Below are positions 10,936 through 21,880 of a stretch of DNA of 64,000 nucleotides, in pieces. Position 1 is the first letter of the stretch. Each line of letters begins with the position of its first letter. The position numbers were made by a program, and so were the translations under genes. The stretch comes from Eleusine coracana subsp. coracana (Eukaryota > Streptophyta > Magnoliopsida > Poales > Poaceae), in assembly GCA_032690845.1 (NCBI GenBank), contig CM064424.1, positions 44,157,511-44,221,510 on the forward strand, given 5' to 3'. Under the pieces are notes generated by a model. It was not told where the DNA came from. It ran no database searches and saw nothing but the letters and a program-made list of their open reading frames with translations.

Positions 10936-11829
10936 CTAGAACTCACCTGAGTCATCCTTGTCACCATCGTCATTGGTCTTGTCTTTGCTATTGCGCCTCG
11001 GGGGATCCTTGGCCACCTTGAGCGCAGCCATTGCAGATCTCTTCAATCGATAGCAATCCTTTGCTTTGTGGTTTCCCTTTGGGTGCCAAAGGCACGGGCC
11101 ACTCAGCAGCTCATCCGTGGACGGTTGGCTTGTTCGAGGGCTCTTCTGAAGTCGGTCCACTGTGTGAACCACATTATCAGGCTTCCTCTTCATGTCCTTC
11201 TTGGAGGACTCGAGCTTGTCCCGCCGCTTCTCTTTGCCTTTTCCCCGGATGTCATCCAACACCGACTCACCAAACGCGAACTTGTCAGCGATCTCAAAGC
11301 ATTCTTGAGTGGTCAGCATGAGGTCATGATTCCTCCGACCGATCTCACGAACCAAATCATCGCTACGGATCCTTCCTTGGAAGGCAGCAATGATTTGTTG
11401 GTCCAGGACATTGGGGATCTCGGTCTTCTTAGCAAAAAATTGCTTGATGTAATCACAAAGAGGTTCGTTGGTCTTCTGCTTGATCCGAGTGAGGTCGAAG
11501 TGGTTGCTCGGTCGATTGCATGTAGCTTGGAAACTTTCTATGAGCTTCCTGTTGAGGTCTCCCCAAGATGTCATTGACTCCTCTAGAAGAGATGTGAGCC
11601 ATATCCGAACAGCTGGATCCAGGCAGACCAGGAGGTAATTAGCCATTACATAGGAATCACCTCCAGCCGACCGAATCACTGTACTGTAAAGCTGTAGCCA
11701 CTCTCGGGGATGGGTCTGACCATCGTATTTCTCGATGGGGACCGGCTTGAATCCTTTTGGCCATCGAGCTATGCAAAGCCTAGGGATGTAAGCCTTGATG
11801 CCATCGATCTCATCATCGGTCGGCATCAT
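10936..11829 (-). CDS. A: gag capsid and nucleocapsid ORF
   Basis: A 297-residue open frame with the plant retrotransposon gag core (WPKGFKPVPIEKYDG, then PREWLQLYSTVIRSAGG and SWGDLNRKLIESFQ). It ends with a zinc-knuckle-like CLWHPKGNHKAKDCYRL and a basic tail. Gag forms the virus-like particle in the cytoplasm and binds element RNA. The N-terminal gag region lies upstream in broken frames (12160-12864), with a TGA at about 11875 where an Arg codon is expected. This ORF is therefore only the 3' part of the original gag. Confidence 0.85.
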   Translation of the reverse strand: MMPTDDEIDGIKAYIPRLCIARWPKGFKPVPIEKYDGQTHPREWLQLYSTVIRSAGGDSYVMANYLLVCLDPAVRIWLTSLLEESMTSWGDLNRKLIESFQATCNRPSNHFDLTRIKQKTNEPLCDYIKQFFAKKTEIPNVLDQQIIAAFQGRIRSDDLVREIGRRNHDLMLTTQECFEIADKFAFGESVLDDIRGKGKEKRRDKLESSKKDMKRKPDNVVHTVDRLQKSPRTSQPSTDELLSGPCLWHPKGNHKAKDCYRLKRSAMAALKVAKDPPRRNSKDKTNDDGDKDDSGEF

Positions 11830-11874
11830 CGACCGCCTACGCCAGTCTGGAGACGCGGTTGCACGACGGCCGTG

Positions 11875-12864
11875 TCATGGTCCAACATCGTCATCATGTC
11901 GACGATGCCGATGGTCGTTATCATCATTATCGCGTTGATCCCGATCATCACGTCGACGTCGGTCGTCGTGGTTGTGCCTTGGAGGAGGATCTTGGCGGTC
12001 CTCTCGTCGGTCGTCCCATCGGACATCCGTTCTCCAATCACGGCATTCTTCCTCATAGTGTTGGTTGTCCCGAGCGTGTTCTTCATAGTGAGAGCTGATG
12101 GTATCTCGTCCATCATGAAGGCTGAGAGAATTTCTCAGATCTTCACACCTTTGCCGACCTCACGAAGATACATGACTAGAGCTTGTGACCGACTGAGATT
12201 TTGCGGCCTCTTGAGCTGCAGCGGCCTTAAGCATAGCCACCACCTTCTGCATCGTAGGGGTCTGATAATTCGCGTCGACCATTAGAGTGTCGAGCAAAGT
12301 TTTGGCCCCTGTGATGTTAATCTGAGGAGTGTGGTAGACCTTGACGCCATCCACTTCGAGTTCTGGACCGAGATCTAGTCGGCGTGCATTGCGTGAACCA
12401 TGCGACCCTCTTGGTCGACGGTGGTGTCCGACCGATAAGTCATCAGCTAGAGGGTTCTCCTCCTGTTGACCTCCCTCGGCTATTTGATTCGGGTGGCCAT
12501 CAATGGGGTTATCTTCATGTTCACCATTTTGGTCACCATCCTAGTCTCCATCCGCGGGATCTGCTATATCCACCATGTTGATAGTATGGGGATATGGGTA
12601 AGCGGATCCGACCGAGTTCTCATCAAAGGACCGATATAATCTTGAATCGTTTCCGAAGGAAGGATCTTCTTCCTCAGATCTGAGTGAGACCAACGCGGGG
12701 ATCATGTCAGACGAACTCGGTGATCGCGCCATGGAGACGGCTGTGGCCAAGTTGGATCTGTGGTTTTCCAGACCTAGGGCTCCATTGTCGCCGACTGTGA
12801 AGTCGAGTGATCCAAAGGAGATCTTGAAGTCTGGTGAATACTGAATGATGGGAATTTCGGCCAT
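11875..12864 (-). pseudogene. A: gag N-terminal region, frame-broken
   Basis: The ATG at 12864 opens MAEIPIIQYSPDF shortly after the LTR, a start position usual for this lineage. The frame runs to 12541. Further pieces at 12160-12354 (LDTLMVDANYQTP...) and an Arg/Asp/His-rich repeat region around 11880-12000 lead to the capsid ORF. The Arg/Asp tract is low complexity and only reads as protein in one of three frames. It would be the gag matrix/linker portion, now interrupted by stops and shifts. Confidence 0.55.
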
Positions 12865-12897
12865 CGTAGTCGATGGAGAATCCCGGTGAACCTTGTC

Positions 12898-12916
12898 CCC
12901 TACCTGGCACGCCAAC
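12898..12916 (-). other. A: primer-binding-like site
   Basis: Directly inside the 5' LTR the minus strand reads TTGGCGTGCCAGGTAGGGG, a sequence seen at this position in many plant gypsy elements and complementary to a tRNA 3' end. I do not assign the tRNA. It fixes the element's orientation and the inner border of the right LTR. Confidence 0.65.
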
Positions 12917-13302
12917 TGTCAAAGCTTGAGATCGGCAGTAAAATGTATAGGGCTACGTCGAGACTAAGAACTACGATGGTAACACAAGACACCAAGTTAT
13001 ATAGGTTCGGGCCCTCTCGATGAGAGTAAAAACCCTACGTCCTGTGTTCTGTGTATTGTATTGATGTTATGAGACTTGTCTACTTCTCCCTCAATGAGGG
13101 GGTACCCTGCCGTCTTATATATCCGGTCGGCAGGGGGGTACATGAAGAGTCCTAGTCGTAACCCCTTAAGGTTTACATAGAAAGTCTATCTCTACGTGCC
13201 TTGCGCTCCAAGTTGATTCGGTCAACTTCCTTGTTGATGAAGTACCCGGTCGGCTACTGACTTAGTCCTGTATGAGGATACCCATAAGGCAAGTATCCCA
13301 CA
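12917..13302 (-). repeat. A: 5' LTR
   Basis: Direct repeat of 2617-3000. It carries the start TGTGGGATAC on the minus strand and is followed by the target duplication AGATG at 13303-13307. Two terminal bases (13301-13302) are absent from the partner LTR. The conserved part includes a TATATA stretch at about 13114-13120 that could be the promoter TATA box. Confidence 0.87.
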
Positions 13303-13540
13303 AGATGATTTGCACCAGCCACTTAGAGTCGATGATCACTGTTGTTACTTTGCATATTTGTCTAGTGATCATGTCCTTCATTTAGTGCTAGATTTTCTAT
13401 TGCGCATTCTTTCCTAGCGGTGCTTTGCTTGTAGATGTACTAGGTTTCTATGCTTATCCTATCTACACCTACATGTGTGTAGTGACAGCAGAGCAGTCAG
13501 TCAGATGGCAGTATCAGGTTAGGATAAGGGCAAAGGGAAG

Positions 13541-13933
13541 ATGCGTGAGAAGCCTAAGAGCAAGAAGAGACCGAGACTAGACCCAGAGTCAGAGGGAGCC
13601 CGGAGGTTGGCTCAGCACTTGGACGCCATGGAGCAGTCACGTAGGACACCTGGCTCCCATCTGAGGATCAACCAGCCAGCTGAGGACCAGGGCTTGAGGA
13701 AGAGCACCAGGCAGAGGACTGCACCTCTTGTAGTCGGAGTTGTGCCACCGCCATGGCTGCAGCATACTCCGGCTCCTCATCAGGAGAGGTCGTTGAGAAC
13801 TACGGAGCAGGGATCCTCTAGGCAGCAGGAGGAGTCTGAGGAGGAGATTGGAGAGGAGACCTCAGAGTCAGAGTCTGAGGAGCTGATTGAGGAGGAGGAG
13901 TCAGAGGAGGAGGCAGAGCAGACTGTTCCCTAG
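13541..13933 (+). pseudogene. E: acidic N-terminal part of the internal ORF
   Basis: A 130-residue frame: a basic start (MREKPKSKKRPRLDPES) then a long Glu/Ser-rich tail (EEEIGEETSESESEEL...). It ends at a TAG (13931-13933) after TVP. The same frame continues after the stop into RTAHRAGDPR, so the TAG probably replaces a Gln codon. The acidic low-complexity region matches no catalytic domain. It is probably the N-terminus of the protein continued at 13934-14912. Confidence 0.5.
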
Positions 13934-14912
13934 AGGACAGCTCACCGGGCAGGAGACCCGAGGTGCACCTATGAGGTGTGCACGAGGAGGCTGCAGAGAC
14001 TGGTACAGGCAGCTGGAGAGCCAGACATCCTTAAGGTTCCTGCAAAGGACCTTAAGGTGCTTCGCTTGGTACCCTTCGAGCAGTGGGTTCTAGTCCCTAG
14101 AGACCCTGCTGATGGAGAGAGGTACTGGACAGGCCTCCAGAGGAGGATCGGTGAGGGTCTTAGATGCTACCTTGGCCTGAGAGGCAAGGACAGACTCTTT
14201 GTGTCGCAGCAGTACATGACGTACGAAGCCATGAGGAGGGCCACCGGCATAGACATGGAGCAGTACTTCACATACTTGCCAGGACTAGCAGAGCTAGTTA
14301 CTGCTCCACAAAGATACAGAGAGGATCGTGCTAGAGTTCTATGCCACACTGTGAGTTGCCAGAGATCGCTCAGAGTTCTGGTTCTTGTTCAGAGGGCAGC
14401 CATAGCGTGTGACTCGACAGGATTTGATCCATAACCTAGGACTCCTATCTTCAGACTTCCTACTTTACAGGAGTGCCTATGGTACACTAGCACCACCCCG
14501 CAGACCTCAGGGAGGGAAGATGCCTACAGACGAGATGGTCTCGATTGCCTTTCCACCACCGTACACACCAGGGTTTGACAGAGGGCCTACGAGACTCACT
14601 GCAGAGGCAAAGGTGGTGAGAGCGATAGTCACCAGGACTATCACCCCCAGGTCAGGGTACAGAGAGGAGTTCACACTTCTCCATCAGTGGGTTGTAGCAG
14701 CTATTCTGAGGAGGCAGCCGTTTGACTTGGCAGACATTCTGATTGGAGAGATGGAGGAGGTGATCTCTGAGAGGGGTGGAGGACGTCACTTGGTCTACGG
14801 GCCCTACATTTGCTATCTCTTGAGGAGGATGAGTCTAGTGACTGAGGAGCAGTATGACACTTTCCCTGAGGTGACCACCAGCTACTCACCTAGAGTCCCC
14901 AAGGGATCCTAG
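13934..14912 (+). pseudogene. E: putative plant transposon-protein domain, frame-broken
   Basis: Two overlapping frames (to 14434 and from 14409) together read as one protein: YEVCTRRLQRLVQAAGEP, VPFEQWVLVPRDPADGERYW, then TITPRSGYREEFTLLHQWVV and FDLADILIGEMEEVISERGG. The second half resembles the 'putative plant transposon protein' family (Transposase_32 type) often found in grass LTR elements, as I recall it. No DDE or RT motifs are present. It could be a gag-like or accessory protein. A frameshift near 14400 and a TAG at 14910 break it. Confidence 0.45.
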
Positions 14913-15890
14913 TCTACCTCCAGCCAGCACATAGGAAAGGACAAGCAGGAGTCACCGATACTACACGAGCAGGCAGCTCAGCTAGAGACAGTGATTCCTG
15001 AGTCAACCAGTATAGGAGCGCCTCCCTAGCCGATAGGTTCACAGTCTGAGGACACTATCATAGTGACAGCACTTGCAGGACGGTTGGGTGAGCTTATACA
15101 GAGTGTGTCAGAGGACAGATGTCAGATGATGGAGCTGATCAGAGGATAGGCAAAGCTTTAGCGTCTGCAGATGGCCCTTGTCTCCGCTCTAGTGACTCAG
15201 ATGACGGAGCTTACTCAGAGGCAGGTCGGTCAGCAGCCAGGACCTTCAGTGATTCCTCAGTTTTAGCAGCTGCAGACTCAGCCAAGACCCTTCACTGCCC
15301 TGATGACAGCACAGTCCAGCGGACTGTCACTCTTAGGGGTCTTACCGATAGAGGGAGCATGACAGACTTTCTCTTCAGCATAGCTCTCTCCCTTGTCAGC
15401 CTTCTCTATGTTTGCATTGTTTGTCTCACCCTCACACTCTTCTAGCTCGCAGATGGCAGGACCCTCCAGTTCCCAGCACGTACCGGTCAGGAGTCTGTTC
15501 TCAGACATAGTCCACACTACTCGTGCAGACTCCCAGACCGCCCAGAGACAGCTACATCTTCAGCTCCACCTCTTACTGCCACAGTTTCCAGTCTTACTAC
15601 TCAGGCAGCAGAGGATCTTGTCTGTGGAGGTTTCTCTTAGCAGAATGTGGCAGACCTCATACTACTCCAGACTTCAGCTCAGGAGACTGCCACAGTCACT
15701 ACAGCAGCACAGGACAGCGGGTCTGAGTCACCTATAGACCTTGGTTTCTTTGAGTAGCTGGATGCTCAGGCGGCATAGGCTCAGGGAGCATAGCAGAACC
15801 CACCTCAGCAGCAGTCAGGAGCAAAGCCCATAGAGGACGTTGCTGCACCACTTCCTTCGACCACGAGCGCTTAGATGATCATCTTTTCTC
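14913..15890 (+). pseudogene. E: Gln/Ser-rich C-terminal region riddled with TAG codons
   Basis: The frame following KGS continues as Gln/Thr/Ser/Pro-rich sequence to about 15870. Repeated TAGs occur in contexts such as CCC-TAG-CCG, GGA-TAG-GCA, CTT-TAG-CGT and TTT-TAG-CAG, next to intact CAG codons. Read with TAG as former CAG, it is a low-complexity polar tail. No domain is recognised. The density of TAG over TAA or TGA is the striking point. Confidence 0.4.
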
Positions 15891-16490
15891 GCCTTTTTGG
15901 CTTTTTGGTGCTTGTTGCCAAAGGGGGAGAAGACATTAGGTCTAGGCGGAGTGGGAGTGTGATCTTGTTACGATCGAGAGTAGCTTGTATCTAGGGGAGC
16001 TACGAGGTTTTGGGAGATAGACCAATTGGTTCTTATTTTGATGAGTTATTCGTTGTTCGTAGATTATGATGAGTCTTGGATTTCATTTACTTGTGTTTGA
16101 CTCATTTTGATCTCACTTGGTTTATTTCCTTTCATATGCAGTGCTTGTATTTATTGATTATCTTATATGCCTGTGTGTGATATCATGATGATGAATGCTT
16201 GTTTTTAATTCTTATGCATTTCCATGCTAACTTGTTGCATCTCATCATTTATGCCTTGCATTGCATGTCCTTATGCATTCATTCAATATATTGCCATGAC
16301 ATGCATGCATGTTTCATCTAGAGTATGCTCTTCACTCTTTTCTATATATCTCTAGATGATGTTTGATTGGGTAGGACCTTATGCGTTTCTCTCATATGTT
16401 GTTATGGTTCCTCTCGATCTTTGTGTAGCTTGTTTAGTCCAATTATTCATTAAAGTTTTTCAATTAAGTAGTGGTTGTCATCAATCACCA

Positions 16491-16503
16491 AAAAGGGGGA
16501 GAT
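16491..16503 (+). other. E: polypurine tract
   Basis: AAAAAGGGGGAGAT lies immediately before the LTR start TGTAAG at 16504, the position of the plus-strand primer. It fixes the orientation of E as plus. Confidence 0.8.
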
Positions 16504-18179
16504 TGTAAGCTTCATGACAATTGATGATTGGATCCCATGGTATGGATGTTTTGGTGATAGATGACAACTATGAAATTGTGGGCTAACATCTACATGAGTG
16601 TTGTCTTTGTAGGAATCATCTCTTAACTCTATTACAAATCATATGGATGATGGTGTCCTTGGCGGTTGATGACAATGATCGCAAGCATGGAGGCTTGTGA
16701 GCTTGATGGAGTCCAAAGGTTGATGGAGATGGATCAAAGTGGAGAACAAGCTATGGAGCAAGTGTTTGGTACACTTGTCTAGTTGTTAGCCTTTGGGTCC
16801 ATAGGAAAAACCGGACTATCAAGGGGGTCTAGGTCATGTCTAGTCGGTGATGTGCAAGGTTGCTCAGTGAAATCACAGGCACTAGGTGACAGTGGATAAG
16901 CCAAGGAGCTGTTTGGAGAAGCCAGGAAACCAAGTCAAGCGAGGACAACAAGTTTCAGCTTTTGGATGTAGTGACCGGACAGAAGGGTCAGAGGTGACCG
17001 GACTGTACGGTCACTATGTGGAGTTTTCCAGGACTTAGCGCGAGGAGCAAGGACTCTGACTACAGGAGACTCCATACAGACCGGACGGTCCGGTCTGCTG
17101 ACCGAACGGTCCGGTCAGTAGGAGTGCAGGGACGACATAGAGGTTACAGTTTACGGACCTTCCTGGAATGGAGAGAGAAAGTGGACCGGACGGTCCGGTC
17201 CAGTGACCGGACAGTCCGGTCAGTAGGAGTTGAGCACAGGGCAGAGAGCCGTTGGAGCTCAGTTTGCAGTGACCGGACGGTCCGGTCAGGCAGTGACTGG
17301 ACAGTCCGGTCTAGAGGCCCAAAAAGCTGATTTCGTGGAGCAACGACTAGTTTGAGGTTGGGAGCCTATATAACTTCGTTGCTGGGGTCATGGAGACCTC
17401 TCTTGGCCAGTGGAATATCTGAGAGCATTTGGTAAGGTCCAAGAGGAAAAGAGGATAGCACTAGGAGATGATATTGGATATCTTGAGAGTGCTAGTGAGA
17501 GTAACAAGGAGCTACCTTGCACATCTAAGGCTAGGGTGTCCTTGAGGGTGTGATCTAGGTTGTTACTCTTGGTCTATGGTGAGACCTAGACCGGTTAGGT
17601 GTCAGTGATCGAGCCTATCGTGATTGGTTGTGAAGGCCGTCACAAGTTTGTATATGGTTTGAGCCCGCCGTTGGAAGGGGCATCAATAGTGAGCGCCCGT
17701 GTCAGCTCGGGGAGTATGGCAAGTTCTCGAGGGAGGCGAGCTTGTGCTTTGTGCAGTGGTGACGCACACCGTGTCTTCACTCGAGGAGTGATTGCAGGCT
17801 CGTGGGTGAGAACTCCACTTGGTGGCGGGAGGGACCGGGACTCCGACGGGAGTGGTCCAACGAGGAGTAGGGGAAGGCGCCTTCCTTCCGAGACCTCGGG
17901 AAAAAATCATGAGCATTCCTCGACCCTCTCTTTACTATTCCGCAATTGTGTGCTCTAGTGATAGGGTGACTTGTGGCTTGCATAGGCTAGTGTGTTTAGC
18001 TTCCGCGCTTTGCTTTACATTATGAACACTAGCATGTGTAGGGTCTTGGCCTACTAAAATTGTTTAGGTTGCAATGACTCGTTAGGTCTTAGAAGCGTGA
18101 AACTGAAGTATTTGGATTCGTGGTCAGCCCACCGATTCACCCCCCCCCCTCCCCTCTCGGTAGGCCTTCGGTCCTTACA
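16504..18179 (+). repeat. E: 3' LTR (1676 bp)
   Basis: It starts TGTAAG and ends CTTACA, a perfect 6-bp inverted terminal repeat, right after a PPT. The last 40 bases include a C-tract (18140-18149). A TATATAA motif lies at about 17367, downstream of a palindrome array at 16971-17312. Its partner 5' LTR is not in the window. Confidence 0.82.
16971..17312. repeat. Palindromic GACCGGACGGTCCGGTC array in the E LTR
   Basis: About eight copies of a near-perfect palindrome of the form GTGACCGGACNGTCCGGTCAG, starting near 16971, 16993, 17078, 17099, 17181, 17203, 17269 and 17292. Spacing is irregular, and several copies come in close pairs. The palindrome is kept while intervening sequence differs, which argues for selection or repeated local copying. 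It lies upstream of the presumed LTR TATA box. Confidence 0.85.
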
Positions 18180-19468
18180 ATCTCCCATTATGTGTGGAAT
18201 GGGCTTGACCCCCCATAGGGGACTCCATGACCCCTCGTGAACCATGTTTCAACGGCACCACGGTGATCGCCTCCGCCACCAGGCCCACGGACTAAACAAC
18301 GGGGTCAAGCCCAGTTCCCAAATAGGTAAATGGGATCAGAGGCTGAAAACTACCTTGACGGCCTGACCAGGGGGGGTTTGAAGCCTGGCCCTACAGTGGG
18401 TTTGACAGCTGCCTCAAGCATCAGAACAAAGCGAGGGGCACGAGCGATGGGCATGGTTAGCGGCCAGTACCCTGACCCTAGGAGGTCGAGGGCATCGCGG
18501 AGTTGCGTTTGAGTCCTGATCTGACTCATTTGTTGGTACCTCGATGAACAAAGGCAACTAGTGACCACGACCCATCAAACGGTCGTAGCAACCAGCCGAG
18601 TCAGAGGAACGGATTTATGAAGTCGACCACAAGCTGGTTTGTTGGGCCCCCTTCGATAGGGAACCGGCTCGAACGAACCTGATAGCAGCTCAATGAGCAT
18701 CCTATTTTCAGCCTTCGAGGCATAAAGGAGGACTGGCTCTATCCTCCGCTTTACGAACAAAACACAGAAGCACAAATCGCTAAAGTCAAAACAACCACTT
18801 GGACTGCCCCACCGCCTCATGCGGGGGCTCGAGGGACGGCATTGCAAAAAGAGACCCAATGACATGGTCGCACAACGCACCCCCAGAAAAAGAATGCAGC
18901 CTCAAAGGGCCAGCTTCCGTATAAGAATCTTGGTACACAAAGGCTTACATTTGGGATAAAATACATGATAACTAAAGGATACAACTATTGGCTAAAGTTA
19001 TATTATTACAAGAGGAAAAGTGTTCCCTCGAACAAGAGCCTTCGAGCTCCTCGAGGGTATGGATTGAGCTCCTCGAAAGGGATTTCAGCTCCCCTGGGTT
19101 GCAGAAGGGCAGCAAAGCCCCTCAAATATCCTCTTCTTGGAGGCAGTGAGCGGTCGCCGCTAGCGCTAATGCCCCCTAAGGGGAGAAACAGCATGTAGTG
19201 ATGCGGCAGGTTTGTGTTGCATAGAGCCTGCAAGAGTCAAAAAAGGCATCATGGCGCCCATCGACGTGGAGGCATTAGCCCCCCTGAAGACGACCTCGTC
19301 TTCAAGCTGGCTAACAAAGACAACAGGAAGTCTAGGGGACGTTACTTTCCACGTTAGAACCAACATCACAGCTGTTCTCTCCATCATTGCCGCTCTCATA
19401 GAGCGCGGCATCTTCATCGTCATCTTCATCACCGCCTCCGGACACCGAGTCAACCAGTATAATCATGC
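18180..19468. other. Degenerate, unclassified retroelement-like stretch
   Basis: Moderately GC-rich sequence with only short, unrelated ORFs on both strands and homopolymer-poor text. Nothing matches a known domain. It separates the LTR end of E from the LTR start of D. Most likely it is old noncoding retrotransposon sequence; no boundaries or target duplications could be set. Confidence 0.35.
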
Positions 19469-20937
19469 TGAAGATGCATCTAGGATACCCTAGTGGGTTT
19501 TGGTGTATGATGACGAAAGATTAAATTTGTGCTAACATGTTCATGAAGTAAATGTGTAGATAATCAAAAGTTATTTCCTAAACCCACATTTGCAAGGTAG
19601 CATTTACCCCCAAAAAGAAGGAAAGAAAAAATGGACCCAAAAGCTCTTCAAAGAGTAGTTTTGTTAGTTTATTTGAGTCATAGGCTTGCCGAACTATAAA
19701 GTGGGGTAAACCAATCTTGCTAAGAAGGGGAAAGTGTGTGCTCAAGCCTCCAAAAAGTTTTGTGACTAGTCTAGCCAACAAAGCCATAGAACCAGCTCTT
19801 TTTTGAGCCAAACAGAGAGTGACAGAAGTTCCATGAGTCTCTTCATGGAAGTTCTGTCAGCATCGGGCTCCCACCTTCAGCCTACCCGAGAGTGATGGAA
19901 ATTCTGTCACCCCCTAACGGAAGTTCTGTCACTAGAATTTTTGAGGCTCTCACAGAAGTTCAGTGAGCCCTTTCCTTGTCTTCCCGAGAGTGACGGAAGT
20001 TCCATACCCCTAACGAAAGTTCCCTCACAACATCTGGCTTCTCTCTAGGCTTGCGCAACGGCTTAATTTGAAATGACGGAAGTTCCATCAGACATAAGAA
20101 AACCTGTAACGGCTAGTTTTTGGAAAACCTCTATTTATAGCTCACCCCTTTCCCCGTGGAAAGGGTTGGATTCTTTGGCATTTCACTCTTTCTTCAGCTA
20201 GAGCTCTCCCCTCTCACTCCTAGACTTGTTCTTGAGATTCCAAACAAAGTGAGAGAGATCCAACCACAAAAAGACTGATTCCATCCACTCAAAAGCTTGA
20301 GCACATCTTTCCCTCCCCATCAAGAATTGATTTGCTTGTTACTCTTGGAGACTTCGTCTCCTAGATGGCTAGGCGTCGCCCTTGAGCTCCCAAACTTGTT
20401 GTGGTGAGACGGGGACGTTTGTGAAGGTGTGATTCACCTCCGAAGGAAAAGAATTAAGTGGAGAAAGAAATCCAAGCACGATCTTTGTGATTGCTTGGTG
20501 GGGAAAAGGGTTGAGAGAGACCCGACCACTTTGTGTGGCTCCTCAACAAGGACGTAGGAACTACTTAGTGTGGTTGCCAAACCTCGGGTTAATCTCTTGT
20601 GTCTCTCTTTACTTTCCCTCTTTTACCATTGAGCTTGTGTATTTCTTTTATACCATTGTGCTTGCTTCACTTCTTAATTGTGTTGTTAGCTACTCATTGA
20701 AGAACCCTAGGTGTGCATTGCTATAGCTTCACTCTATCAAGTATTGTATTCCTCTCTCTTGGTTATCCGCAACTAAATTAGTTTTAGAGGAAGGATTGGT
20801 GAAGTTCTGTCACTTGACAGAACTTACGTGGTGACGGAAGTTCCGTTGACCCTGTTATTTGATCAAACTTAGTGCTATTTCAGGATTAAATTTTCGATTG
20901 CCTATTCACTCCCCCCCCCCCCTCTAGGCAACTTTCA
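19469..20937 (+). repeat. D: 5' LTR (1469 bp)
   Basis: It begins TGAAGATGCATCTAGG and ends CTTTCA, followed at once by a Met-tRNA primer-binding site. A C-tract (about 20909-20922) lies 15 bp before the end. It contains a palindrome array (19817-20095 and 20803-20853) and a TATTTATAG motif at about 20140, which would be the promoter TATA box. Confidence 0.78.
19817..20853. repeat. Palindromic TGACGGAAGTTCCGTCA array in the D LTR
   Basis: About ten variants of TGACGGAAGTTCTGTCA-type half-palindromes occur between 19817 and 20095, with another cluster at 20803-20853. The core GGAAGTTC(C) is constant; the flanks TGAC and GTCA vary. The design parallels the array in E but the sequence is unrelated outside the GGA...TCC arms. 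Confidence 0.8.
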
Positions 20938-20953
20938 ATTGGTATCAGAGCTA
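20938..20953 (+). other. D: primer-binding site (initiator Met tRNA)
   Basis: ATTGGTATCAGAGCTA follows the LTR. TGGTATCAGAGC is the classical plant site complementary to the initiator tRNA-Met 3' end. Confidence 0.88.
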
Positions 20954-20991
20954 TATTCTTCTACAAGGCTTAAAAGCTTGAAGGTTAAAGG

Positions 20992-21093
20992 ATGTCGAAG
21001 CCGGGGGAAGGCGAAAAGCCTCAAGATCTTTCTTCGGCAAGCAAGGGAAGTGATTTGCATGCAGCCATTCCCTTCAACTATGCCGATGTGGGC
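20992..21093 (+). pseudogene. D: gag start, truncated
   Basis: The ATG at 20992 opens MSKPGEGEKPQDLSS and continues through PFNYADV, resembling the N-terminus of copia gag from long-LTR elements. After about 34 codons the frame runs into the LTR of C. No convincing continuation of gag is found right of C at 31310, although TGGAC there could extend the NYADV codons. The rest of D is therefore deleted or diverged. Confidence 0.6.
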
Positions 21094-21391
21094 TCGGCTG
21101 ACTCACTCACCACGCCACACCACGCCACGCCTCGCCTCGGCTCGGCTCGCTCTCACGCACGCCACGGCATACCACGACATGGCTCGGCTCGATGGTGGCG
21201 GCGCGCGCGTGCGTGTGGCTCGCCTCTAGCCCCTCTCAACTTCTCTAATAGGTGTAACGAGAGTCCACCTATTTAAGTCGAGTCAACATGCAGTAAATAC
21301 TCCATGTGGGATTAAACTGTTACATTTAATATGGGCTTAGACTTTATTAATTATTAAATAAAATATGGGCCAGCCCATATTATATCTAACA
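21094..21391 (-). repeat. C: 3' LTR
   Basis: On the minus strand it starts TGTTAGATATAATATGGGC and reads through AT-rich sequence into a GC-rich CGAGCC repeat region. It is preceded in element sense by the polypurine tract TAGTGGGGAT (plus strand 21392-21401). It matches 31101-31309 over about 200 bp; the left border near 21094 is uncertain. Confidence 0.7.
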
Positions 21392-21880
21392 ATCCCCACT
21401 AAGTCTAGAGCTCATAAGAAATGTTCTCGCATTCCCTTCTGTCATTTGATATATCAGTATTTCGATGGAGACTGTTAAGTTGAACATCCATCTAGAGTAG
21501 AAGCTACACCTTTTTCACAACTGAAAAATGAACTAAGCCTTGAATTGACAGTTTTGTGCGAAGAGGTTTCACCAAAACTCTTTACTAATACAAGGTTGCC
21601 AAGAGCATCCCCTTTGGTTAGAGCGTATAAGTCAAACTCCTGGCACTAATATAGGTGCATTCCTCGAGGGATATCCTATAGGTCGATATCTCTGCTTCTC
21701 ATAAGCCATTGGAACATATTAAGGTAAAGGAAAACCAGCCTACCATATAGCATAGGAAAGAAGTACATCTGAAACGGACCGATAAAGGGTCTTTCCTCTC
21801 AAACTAGTTTTAGCTTGTTTCGCCATTCCACTTCACGGGATCTCCGATCACATGGAACAGGTTACCACTAAAATAGTTTA

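Larger units (their letters stand above)
2617..13302 (-). mobile_element. A: complete Tat-lineage Ty3/gypsy retrotransposon with an antisense gene
   Basis: A 10.7 kb element on the minus strand with paired LTRs of about 385 bp and a 5-bp target duplication. In element orientation the order is LTR, primer-binding-like site, gag, protease, reverse transcriptase, RNase H, a second archaeal-type RNase H, integrase, a convergent plus-strand accessory gene, LTR. The second RNase H and the reverse accessory ORF are features of the Tat lineage of plant gypsy elements. Roughly 16 differences over 384 LTR bases give about 4 percent divergence, so the insertion is not recent. Frameshifts, stops and catalytic substitutions show it is now defective. 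Confidence 0.9.
13303..18179 (+). mobile_element. E: 3' part of a large plus-strand LTR element
   Basis: The internal region carries degenerate plus-strand ORFs (13541-15800). A PPT at about 16491-16503 follows, then a 1676-bp 3' LTR. A second PPT-like run, CCAAAGGGGGAGAAG, lies near 15920. Together with 2216-2616 it is the host into which A inserted. Its pol genes and 5' LTR are not in the window. C-tract LTR ends and an 'AAAGGGGGAGA' PPT resemble SIRE-type copia elements, but with no pol domain visible the superfamily stays open. Confidence 0.7.

Noticed and set aside
11710..12285. Plus-strand 191-codon ORF with hydrophobic runs resembling a membrane protein
   Set aside because: It is the complement of the Arg/Asp-rich gag linker of A, whose repeats read as Ile/Val/Ser on the other strand.
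16971..17312. Regularly repeated palindromes suggesting a CRISPR-like array
   Set aside because: Spacers are of variable length and often absent, the repeats are degenerate palindromes within an LTR, and the genome is eukaryotic.
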